Shown in pieces: positions 1 through 10,900 of a stretch of 64,000 nt of DNA. Numbering within the stretch: the stretch's first letter is position 1; every line of letters starts with the position of its first letter. Under the pieces are notes generated by a model. That model was not told the DNA's origin and did not search any database. It saw only the letters and a program-made list of their open reading frames with translations. Position numbers and translations under genes: made by a program. Location of the stretch: positions 257,153,863-257,217,862 of the forward strand of contig CP136064.1 of the NCBI GenBank assembly GCA_032622095.1. Reading direction: 5' to 3'. Source of the stretch: Siphonodentalium dalli (taxonomy: Eukaryota; Mollusca; Scaphopoda; Gadilida; Siphonodentaliidae).

Positions 1-776
1 GTCCAAATGAGCAAATATGACAGTGATGATAGATGATTGTGGAAATAGCACTACCCCAGCGAGCTTAACTCTTTGTCCCTTTCTATACTTTATTGATTCT
101 CACGTCCCAGAGGGTGAATTTAGTGATGCTAATCCGCTGTCGAGGTAGTGTCACTAAATTCATGCTTGGGGACCTCATTCTCTGCAAATGTCCAGCACCA
201 TATGAAGTCACATATTGCAGAAAAAAATCCTCAGATCACTGAATTAATCTATACTAAGAGGCATAACTCTATATTTGCCTGTATGTTGTCATCATTCAAG
301 AACATGAGGAAATCCTACAAACCGTGATTTTACGTGACGCCCTGTGATATCCATAGATAAGTGAAGAATCATTTTAGAATTAATAATTTTCAAACTTTCT
401 ATGATTTTGATGACATAGATCTCTGGCATGTCAACAAGTTTTAGTTAGACCATCCTGCACAAAACAAGTTTTATATGATCAACTCAGAACAGAAAGGACA
501 CAAGAGAGCTCTAACATAAGGGAAGTAATTAATGAACACATTCAACAGCAGTATAGAACAGCAATACTGCTGCTCGAAACGATTAACAGCAATATTGCCG
601 CTCGAAACGATGAGATAATATTCACTGAGTGTGCAACAAAATTTATTTATTGCAACACTGCAACATGGGATATTGAATAATTTAAATGCAGTTTATTTGC
701 ACATGTGTCCAAATATAATATTTGTAGATACATTAAAACAAAGTGGTAGAATTCCTGTTCAGTTGTTGGATGCGAG

Positions 777-1030
777 CAAGCCTTGAAATAGGGTGTCTGT
801 CATTTGCAGAATGAGGTCCCCAGAGGGTGAATTTAGTGATGCTACCCCGCATAGAGGGCTAGCATCACCAAATTCACCCTCTGGGAACCTCATTCTGCTT
901 ACACCTCAGCAGAATGAGGTTCCCAGAAGGTGAATTTGGTGATGCTAGCCTGCTATGCGGGGTAGCATCACTAAATTCACCCTCTGGGGACCTCATTCTG
1001 CAAATGACAGACACCCTATTTCAAGGCTTG
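777..1030. mobile_element. Family A hAT-like foldback MITE (A1)
   Basis: Ends CAAGCCTTGAAATAGGGTGT and its inverse. Two long palindromes built on GTCCCCAGAGGGTGAATTTA fill the inside. It is flanked by identical 8-bp duplications GATGCGAG at 769-776 and 1031-1038, the target size of hAT transposons. There is no coding capacity. Confidence 0.9.
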
Positions 1031-1361
1031 GATGCGAGCTACATCATTCTACCACAAATTCATATGACAATTAAAGGGGGACTGTACCCTAAATCTGGCC
1101 ATTTATGGGACCATCTCCTTTTAAACATATATATGCAATAAATGAATGAATTTGAGCCGTAGATGAGTGCAAGATACACTCATGTGCTCTATGAAAGATG
1201 TAAACAACATGGTAATTATAATGAAAATTAATAATTGACTGGACTCATAAATTCATTTCATTATAATTACGCAGCAAGCCACAGGCTCGGTTGTTGATTG
1301 GTAGAAACTATCTGCTAATTATTTGATTTACAGCTATGGAAGGTCCATTGACCCTGCACAT

Positions 1362-1616
1362 TTAAACCTTTCATGACGGGAGCTGTGCTGGTGCATCATT
1401 AAAGATCCTGTGACATTGCATTCTCTTATATATGCGAGTCTACCATAGGGAGCCTCACATATATAAGAGAATGCACTGGTTTACAAGGTCAAGGTAAATA
1501 TTGTTATGCCAATGCATTCTCTTATATATGCGAGGCTCCCTATGACATATATAAGAGAATGCAGTGGCATAAGGTTTTCGCAATATTTCAGGAAGCTCCA
1601 GTCATGGAAGGGTTAG
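1362..1616. mobile_element. Family E TTAA MITE (E1)
   Basis: Left end TTAA-ACCTTTCATGACGGGAGC, right end GCTCCAGTCATGGAAGG-TTAG. Two hairpin modules surround TACAAGGTCAAGGTAAATAT. Confidence 0.8.
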
Positions 1617-1708
1617 ACTACCCTTATGGAGCCCCTCACAGACGTGATTAAGATGACAGGAATTTTACCACTCAGTTTCTCGGATGATATCTGAATGCTG
1701 TTTTAATG

Positions 1709-1714
1709 TTTATT
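1709..1714 (-). terminator. AATAAA overlapping the stop codon of the long isoform
   Basis: The minus strand reads TCTAAATAAACAT, so the poly(A) hexamer shares bases with the Lys-stop codons. If used, the 3' UTR would be only some tens of bases long. AATAAA is common in AT-rich DNA, so use is uncertain. Confidence 0.3.
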
Positions 1715-1994
1715 TAGAATTGTGTGACTTTAATAAGGAATACTCGGGTTCATCAGTCAATGATATCGTGTGTTTGAATGTGTATCGTGTAACCTCGTAG
1801 AAGCCTGGACAGAAGTTACTGTTCTGACTAATACTGCCCTGTGACGTGATACTCGCTGTGGAGACGGTGCTCACTTCATGAGGAACGCTCTGCGTCTCTG
1901 ACGTCTCAAAATTAACAGAATTGTTCCTGAACTCTAACAAGGACTTCCATATTTTAGTACGATGTGCAGTTCCGAATTTCATCGCCTGCAAATC
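1710..1994 (-). CDS. p63/p73: p53-family coding exon 13: SAM second half and C terminus
   Basis: 285 nt, 94 residues and TAA at 1710-1712. [20 protein letters not shown] completes the SAM domain (human p73 DLGALKIPEQYRMTIWRGLQ). A Ser/Thr-rich tail follows, then [17 protein letters not shown], which resembles the p63 transactivation-inhibitory core RFTLRQTISFPPRDEW. The acceptor used here is the last of four tandem copies; only this one leads to the full reading frame. An AATAAA motif overlaps the stop codon (1709-1714). Confidence 0.92.
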   Translation of the reverse strand, partial: DLQAMKFGTAHRTKIWKSLLEFRNNSVNFETSETQSVPHEVSTVSTASITSQGSISQNSNFCPGFYEVTRYTFKHTISLTDEPEYSLLKSHNSK

Positions 1995-4900
1995 CTGAAA
2001 TCGGGAGAAGACAAAGTGATAATTTATATATATTTTAGTACGATGTGCAGTTCCGAATTTCATCGCTGCAAATCCTGAAATCGGGAGAAGACAAAGTGAT
2101 AATTTATATATATTTTAGTACAATGTGCAGTTCCGAATTTCATCGCCTGCAAATCCTGAAATCGGGAGAAGACAAAGTGATAATTTATATATATTTTAGT
2201 ACGATGTGCAGTTCCGAATTTCATCGCCTGCAAATCCTGAAATCGGGAGAAGACAAAGTGATAATTTTTGAATAGAATAGAATTAGACACTACCAAATGA
2301 TGTATATCTTTGTTCAATAGAAAACAAGAATCGTTACAAAATATGACAGGAAGGGGTGTTATATAGACTTCTATATTAATATAGAGCATATTTCTCTGAA
2401 CAAGGACTCATAAGAGTTGTTAGCTTAAAGGTACTCAATCCGAATCCATATCATCAGATTCCAACAACAACAATATTTTTAGAAATGCTGCTTCAGAATC
2501 GATTAATTGCCCAAAAATAATGCTAGCCACTGTAAAATATAGTATAAAATTGCCTGAAACATGTTATTTATCAACATGTTGTTCGACGAAATTTGGCCTT
2601 ATTATCAACACAAAGCCTCTTGATTTAGGAGTTATCAATCTACATCCGCAATTTGATCCGAGACCATCGGATTGTCAACTTTTTACTGGGCCACTAATAA
2701 GTCTCGATGGTGAAAAATAAAAGATTTCAAAAATCGATATCTAATAACTCTTAGCTTTGAAATGTGGTTTCCTCGCCTCGAATAAAATATATTTGACCTC
2801 TGAATCCAAATAAATAGTAATTGAGGGGCGCATAACCCTTTACCCAACAGAAGGGCCCTGTGCCAATGCATTCTCTTATATATGCGAGTCGACCATAGGT
2901 CGACTCGCATATATAAGAGAATGCATTGGCTTAACACATTAAAAATTATAAAATTGTTAAAGAATGTAAGAAAAAATGGTAAAAAGTGTTAAAAAAAAGA
3001 TTTTTTTTAGGCCAATGCATTCTCTTATATATGCGAGGCGACCTATGGTCGACTCGCATATATAAGAGAATGCATTGGCACAGGGCATAACTATAACCAT
3101 CACAATGTGGTCAAGGAGCCGGTTCCAATGATATCCATATTTGTATGGTTCTATTGAGACAGACCGAAGATATTTTAGGCTGTTGAAGCTTTACTTGGCC
3201 GGTTTTGGCCGGTTTGTTGGGTAAAGGGTTAAACGGATTATGCATCTTTAAGATTGACTTACCTCTAATGTGAAGTTGTCGAGATGGAACATATTATATA
3301 ATCCTCTCTGGTGGAAGTTATCAATGTAAGCACTCAGACCTAACCCAGTCAGCCAGCTGAAATGAAATAATAAAAATAAATTTAAGATGGGCACTTCAAT
3401 ATGTGTATTTAGTACAGCACACCTATATACATATAAACATGCATACACAGAATGACACGAGCGTGTTGATGGGTTTGGTGATACTGCACGAGTCTTATCG
3501 TGGAAAGATAGAACGAGAGGCACACCCAAGCCTTGAAATAGGGTGTCTGTCATTTGCAGAATGAGGTCCCCAGAGGGTGAATTTAGTGATGCTACCCCCG
3601 CATAGCGGGCTAGCTTCACCAAATTCACCCTCTGGGAACCTCATTCTGCTGAGGTGTAAGCAGAATGAGGTCCCCAGAGGGTGAATTTGGTGATGCTAGC
3701 CCGCTATGCGGGGTAGCATCACTAAATTCACCCTCTGGGGACCTCATTCTGCAAATGACAGACACCCTATTTAAAGGCTTGGGCACAGCCTTGAGTTCTA
3801 TCCTTCCGTGATGGCACAAGTGCAATATACACAAAGCCACTAACACACATGTCATTCCGAGTTTATTACCAGTCCTAGAATCTGTGCATTTAAAAATACA
3901 GACTTACAAGGCTTATTGAGGCACACACAGGGTAGTTCAGCTAGTTTATTATATGTGACCCGCCATATCAAATCCAGTCATAAGTCGGGATTTTTTTTAC
4001 CCTGTGCCAATGCATTCTCTTATATATGCGAGTCGACCATAGGTCACCTCGCATATATATGGGAATGCATTGGCCTAACAATTTTTTACAATTTTAATAA
4101 TTTTTTCTTGTATTCTTTAACAATTTTATAATTTCACCCATACAGAGCCCCAGATAAACATGAGCAGACGACACTCTTCTATATGCTTCTATATATGTGT
4201 GGGGCTCCCTGCAGGGTAATGGATGTTTTTTATTTTATGTCCTAAAAATTGTAAGAAACATTTATTTAAAAAAAATGATAAAAAATTGTTAGGCCAATGC
4301 ATTCTCTTATATATGCGAGGCGACCTATGGTCGACTCGCATATATAAGAGAATGCATTGGCACAGGGTAAAAACATACAGACTTACAAGGCTTATTGAGG
4401 CACATACAGGGCTTGTTTTGGTCATGTGTGATGATGATTTTATTTTATAGTTCCGGTTTCATGGTTGAGGCGAAAGACATGTACGTCATTTGACGTCAAC
4501 GAGATGCGTGCCATACGGTTTTGTAAATATGGAACAGCAATAACACTGTACTTCTAGGAACAAGCCTGTGAAAAAAAATAGTTATGTACTGATGATGCTG
4601 GAGAAGTCAATTCTCTCCCAATCCATTTCACTAAACAAAGGACAAAACAGAAATTTTTTCCCTAAATCCTTCCCTTAAATTAACCAGGACGATTTTTCTT
4701 TCATTGGCTTATCTAGAAGGCTATATCACTATTTCATTTATGTTTCATCCATAAAGAATATATATTACCGATTGAATGGGGGATTTCCTTGACAATTTAA
4801 AACCAAAGCTGGACTGTCACCCGGTGCATACCAGATATTACCTCCATGTGGCATACCACCGGGTATGGGCATACCTATAACCCATTGCTGCGATACTCAG

Positions 4901-7900
4901 ACAGACGGAAACAAGAGCATCGGTAGCACATAATTTCAACAAAGAGCCATAACGGAACCCAAATTTAAACTTGACCTGTATTTTGGGCTAGTAAACACAC
5001 ACACCAAATTTCATTCCATTCAGTTCAGTCTTACTAAAGTTATCATCCGGAAACAAAAAAAGCGAACGAACATAATTTTTTTTTCAAAAAGTGCGATTAA
5101 CGAGAGGCCGATCATAATCCGCAGATGTTTAACCCACCCCTTGGCGATAGTAAATTACTGTGATCGGAATCATAAATTAGAGTTTTGATGTTGAATTATA
5201 GAGTATACTGTTATGTAATATTATAGACAAATGTACGTAACACAAATTATTGGAATTTATGGGTCACTCGCTTATATAAGAGATGCACTGACACAGGATC
5301 TGTAATGCTGCACCAGCACAGCCTTGGATTAATTGTGAAGAGCTGTGCATTCGAGTGCTAGCATACCCCCACCGTGGCAAATTCAACCCGCATTATCCGT
5401 AAACCCAACAAAAAAGATTTTTAACTTTAAAGAAAAATTCGGACTAATAATATGGATATGGTGTCACAAGAAGCTTGTACAGAAAAAATTATTCAAATTG
5501 GTTCATATTTGTTAAAGTTATTAAGTCGGACAGAATTTTCTAAGTCAAAATAAGTCGAAAATGAAGTGTAATATTACGAAAAACAGTCTGAGCCAATCCC
5601 TAGCCACATCATGTAGAGAGGGTATTGTGAGAAGCATGTATACCAAAAATTATTGAAATCGGTTCATATTTGTTAAAGTTATTAAGTCGGACAGAATTTT
5701 CCAAGTCGAAAATGAGGCGTAACTTAAAAAAAAAGGTCGGACCGAACCGCAATTAGCATCATGTGGAGAGGCTATCCTAAGGAGCTTGCATACCAAAAAT
5801 TATTGAAATCGGTTCATAGTTGTTCGAGTTATAGAGGTCGGACGGACGGACGGACGGCAATAGAAAAATAGAATTAGAATAGGGTTTAATATTGCTCCAA
5901 ACAAAATTTACCAGTACATAACACAAGATTTTTGAATGATTTAAACCAAATTTGGTGTGGTGACTTGGGGTACCCTTGAGTTATAATGGTATTATTTTTT
6001 TTTCAAATTTTGTGAACTTTAAAAAAAAAAAATTAAATTGAGCAAGAGTTCAACCTAAATTAATTTAAAAAAAAAACTAAAATAAATTCTATTTTTTTTT
6101 TTTATATATTTCTTTTTTTTAATTTTATATTTATTTTTGTGTTCTTTTTCGTTTTCTTTATTTTTTTTTATATATTTAAAAAAAAAATTATTTTATATGT
6201 ATATAGCAAAAAATAGTGGGATCAAACCTATATTCGAACTCGATATGTCTTTTGGGCTGAGAAATTCATATTCAAAAAATTGGTTCCGATCAGATAGAAA
6301 ATGTTTGTGTTATCGCACCATGCGTAAAGTGTCTATGGACAGACAGACAGACAGATGGACGGATGAAAGATGAGTGGTCAATCCAGAAGTTGACACTATT
6401 TTTACCATAATATGGTATGGGTAAACATAAAAAAGCAACATTTCCAGATAAACAATGATGAATAACTTTGAATAAAATGACTGAACACTCCATTGAATGT
6501 CCTCATAGTGGTGAACATTCATATAAAATTTCATCGAGATCCGATAACCGGTGGTTGAGATATCTGCTCGGACATATGGGATACCAACCATTTCCTTCAG
6601 CCATCAGGGTATTTTATAAGGTCCAGGAACTACATCACAATTAGATGATCAAAAAATGGTTATTTTGTGTTCGCTTGTGTTGGTGGATTAAAACATCAGC
6701 ATGGAATTTATATATTAACCCTTTCATCCCTGAATATACAGATTTAGATATCCCAGAACAGGCCTCAGAATAAGGTGCCTGTCATTTGCAGGATGAGGTC
6801 CCCAGAAGGTGAATTTAGTGACACTGAGTCTATATCTCCCATAGCAGATGAGGCCATGCAGAATGAGGTCCCCAGTAAGGGAATTTGGTAATGCTAGCCT
6901 GCTATGTGTCCCTGGTGTATTGCTTCAACACTACATTTAAAGTGACCTGTACTAACCTAGTATTCCCAAAAATACGTTATTTGACCAAAATAGACATATT
7001 TTAAATTTTAGGCCCATAATTATGCATATACTTGTTATTTTGCAGAGGAATTATGAGAAACTTTCCAACTAATACAACTGCCAATGTCCTGATCGGGTTT
7101 CCAAAATGTTTATGAATGTCGATATCATGTTTATAACATGCAGGCGCAACTATTATTATTGAAGTCGCACCGTTATTGTGCGGTGATTTTTTTTAACATT
7201 ACGTCAAAAGTAGGAGATAATAGATGGATACCACAAATAAAACAGGGTTAGAAACTTAATAATAATGTTATTAGTATATGTGTTTGTGATAAACAATAGT
7301 AAACCAATTTGGAATGTGACTCAAAACAGGACACCTGTCGGCAGTTTTGCATCAACAAATTTTAGTAAACCCCAAAATAATTTTGACATCATACAGATGC
7401 TGTCTATATTTAGGCCCGGAAAACCTCTTAATGGTGGTACATGTCAGGTAAATTATATCATGCCTGCTAAAGCAGACTGTCAGGTTGAAAGAGTCGACGG
7501 GGCTCCATTACTGGGGGCGGAACATATACTCATGTGAATTTTCAATTGTTATTTTCGATTACAGTAATGCCCTAAATAATACTCCTTAACCACAGCAGAA
7601 TTATGGGAAATTTTTCAGGATTTAGTCGGAAATATGGCTCATCAGAAAGCTCTGTCGATTATCTAGGGCATTGCTGTACTTTGATGACATAGATTCTTTA
7701 CACAGGGTTATACAGGATTCCTACCTGGCGACGGTGTTATCTTGATTATCCCGGTCCATGCCTAGGTGCTCCTCCTTCATAACCACAACATTAGTGGAGC
7801 CCTGTGGATTCGTCACCGAACTTGTGATTTCACTCGTGCTGAAAGGCAGAGTAGCCGGTTGTGTAGTGTTGACAACCTGTTGCACTAACGTCTGTGTTGG

Positions 7901-10900
7901 CATCTGTACATCACCGTTCGGAATGCTTAAGATCTTTGAAGCTCTGAAAAAGAGGATGAAAACTGACATTAACCCTTTCTATTGTAAATGGATTCTCTCA
8001 CTCAGTTATAACAGTATACATTGGAATGGTCTAATATTCATTGGAGGGATGGTCAGGAAATATAAGCAGACAACAGATAATAGAGAGTACAGAAGGATTC
8101 CCTTTCAATGGTGGGAAATGTTCAGATAAAAAGTTCAACAAATTACCATAAAATGACCGACGGTCATTTGTGGAACATATCATCTGAACAATTCCTAAGG
8201 GGGTAACTACTCATCAATGAGTATTTAGTAAAGAAAGGTTAACCCTTTGAATACTGAATGGATTCTCCCAGTCAATGGTGATATTGTACAATGGAATGGT
8301 CTATTATGTATTTGTAGAAAAATTAAGATAATATATAAAGCAGGCAATGGAGGAGAGAACCACCTTAATATGGATTCCTTCCCGGGTGATTTTCAGGTAA
8401 CCAGTTTAACCCTTTCATAACGGGAGCTTCCTGAAATTTTGCAAAAACCCTGTGCCAATGCATTCTCTTATATATGTGAGTCAACCATAGGTCGCCTTGC
8501 ATATATAAGAGAATGCATTGGCCTAACAAATTTTATATTATTTTTTATAATTGTTAAAAAATGTCAGAAAAAATGACAAAAAATTGTTTAAGAATGTAAG
8601 AAATAATGATAAAAAATGATAAAAATTGTTAAAGAATGCAGCTGAAGAATGTAAAAAAAAATGATAAAAATTGTTGCTAAATAATTTAAGAAAAAATGAT
8701 AAAAATTGTTAAAGAATAAAAGAAAAAATGATAAAAATTGTTATAGAATGTAAGAAAAAATGATAAAAATTGTTAAAGAATGTAAGAAAAAATGATAAAA
8801 ATTGTAAGAAAAAATTATAAAAAATTGTTAGGCCAATGCATTTTCTTATATATAAGAGAATTCATTGGCACAGGGTCTTTAATGTTGCGCCAGCGCAGCT
8901 CCTATCACGAAGGGTTAACAAACCTTTTTAGTAGGGTGTTTCCTGAATTATTAGCTGAGCAACCATACAAATGAATCAATGGGAATCATGTAACTACTCA
9001 CTAGTGATTGTTCAATTATTAAAGTGATGTGAACCACTGCTGGGGTCTTAAGATTCATACGCAACGTAATTAATTTAACTATTTTTCTATATACAGATTA
9101 GCAACCCTCATCACCTTTTTATGATATTTATTACAAGATCCGACCATTATTCCATTCATTAAACCCATGCTATAATAACGATATACAACAGTCATTGTAT
9201 AACAGGAAATAGTGCCAGGTGTACCAAAGAAAATATATTATTGTTACGCAAAAGTGACCTTTGACTTCTGGATTTTCGTCTGTTTACATTCCGTACACTA
9301 AATCATTGTTTGTGACTATTGTTGATTTAGTTTGAACGAATATTTCTTAAAATTGACACAATTAAATATGTCGAGGAGTCTTAGCTGTTTACAACTCAGA
9401 TCAAAGATGCACACACAATCACTCACTCACTTCAGAATGGATTCTTCCTTTAATTATAAAAATAAACAGTGGTATGATCCATGGTATATATTCTTAATTT
9501 CCTGAGATGTTCAGGTAACACAAGGATAGTAAAGGATATTTTATGTCCAATACACACACAAATAATATACATTAGGCGACACCAATTTTTAAGTCTGGTT
9601 TAACGAACATTGTGGGGAGAAAAAAGTAGATGCAGGAGGGAAAAAAATAAGAATAAAAAAAATTGTCCCCCTAATTTATATCAAGTAAATCGTGGGGAAT
9701 TTTACAAAAATTGTTTTTTGAATGAAATTCTGAACCAAAACAAGACATTTTTTTTGTCATGAAATACATGAAACTATGGATCTGTAAATGATTATAAGCA
9801 GAACCGGATGCGACCAGCACATGAAAATCAGTATGCGTGTAAAAAAAATTGGGAGAAAAAAGTTTGTTTTTTTTTTCATGAAATGGAAAAAAAAGTTGTA
9901 GGAGGTTGTTCGTAAACCAGACTTAAAAATTGGTGTCGCCTTACACAATATAAATGAGTTGAAAATTATTAACAAATTTTGTTGCATATTGTGGGGGGGG
10001 GGGGGGGGGGGGGGGGTCTTCCTGCCAAATAAGCAAATGACAGACAGGGAGACAACATGGATTTACATTCCTAATGATTCATTTGTAGAGATGAATAAAC
10101 AAATTCAGACTGGAAACAGTGGCTGACATTTGCAGAATGAGTTTCCCAAAGGGTGTGAATTTAGTGGTGCTATCCTGCATAGCGGGCTAACATCACAAAT
10201 TCATCCACTGGGAATCTCATTGTGCTTAGGCCTTAACTGCTATGGGAAACCCTAGGATCAGATTGAAGTTCCCCAGTTGACGATGGTGTTGTTCACCCAT
10301 TAGTCACCTCGATTATGCATTTTATCTTCTGCAAATAATGGTATATAGAAATTGAAGACGGGGGAAAAAGTACATAACAACAATGTTAATTTAAGATTAT
10401 AGATACTTCCCAGAAGGTGAGGCCCAAAACAGACTGAGGTCCCCGGAGGTTGAATTTGGTGATGCTAGCCCACCATGAGGAATAGCATAACTACATTCAC
10501 CCTCTGGGGACCACCATTTAACTGAATGTCCTCTACAGATGATATGTAATACATTGAAAAATAACTAAGGTCAGTGAGTATCCTGTCGTATTACGTCACA
10601 GCCAGATGTTAACCCTGTCCCAAAGTCCTGGATGAGTGATTTGCAAAAATGTATACGAGTGGGTGATAAATCAAATTTGGGATGGCAACAAGCCTGGAAA
10701 GTTGGTGCCTGTCATTTGCAGAATGAGGTCCCCCAGAGGGTGAATTTAGTGATGCTGTCCCACATCACTGGCGTGATGCTGTCCCACATCACTGGCTAGC
10801 ATCACCAAAATTCACCCTCTGGGGACCTCATTCTGCTTTGGTCTCATCTTTTTGGAAGTATCTTTTGTCTCAAATTAGCACTGTTTTAGTTACATTTTCC

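Larger units (their letters stand above)
1..1709. other. 3' flank of the p53-family gene, repeat-filled
   Basis: No gene is visible here. A degenerate family A foldback lies near 95-190, an intact family A element at 777-1030, a copy of a dispersed repeat with an end like TTAAAGGGGGACTG at about 1068-1235, and a family E TTAA element at 1362-1616. This is downstream of the stop codon of the long p53-family isoform, so part of it may be transcribed as 3' UTR. Confidence 0.6.

Noticed and set aside
2060-2389. A 109-residue minus-strand frame with repeated SAM-like peptide
   Set aside because: It is the intron-exon tandem repeat read through; upstream of 2236 it is intron sequence. Reported as a splice-site array, not a separate gene.
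2860-2932. The GCCAATGCATTCTC hairpins as microRNA genes
   Set aside because: The foldback shape fits, but sequence alone cannot show expression or Drosha/Dicer processing. Kept only as a possibility under the hairpin-module finding.
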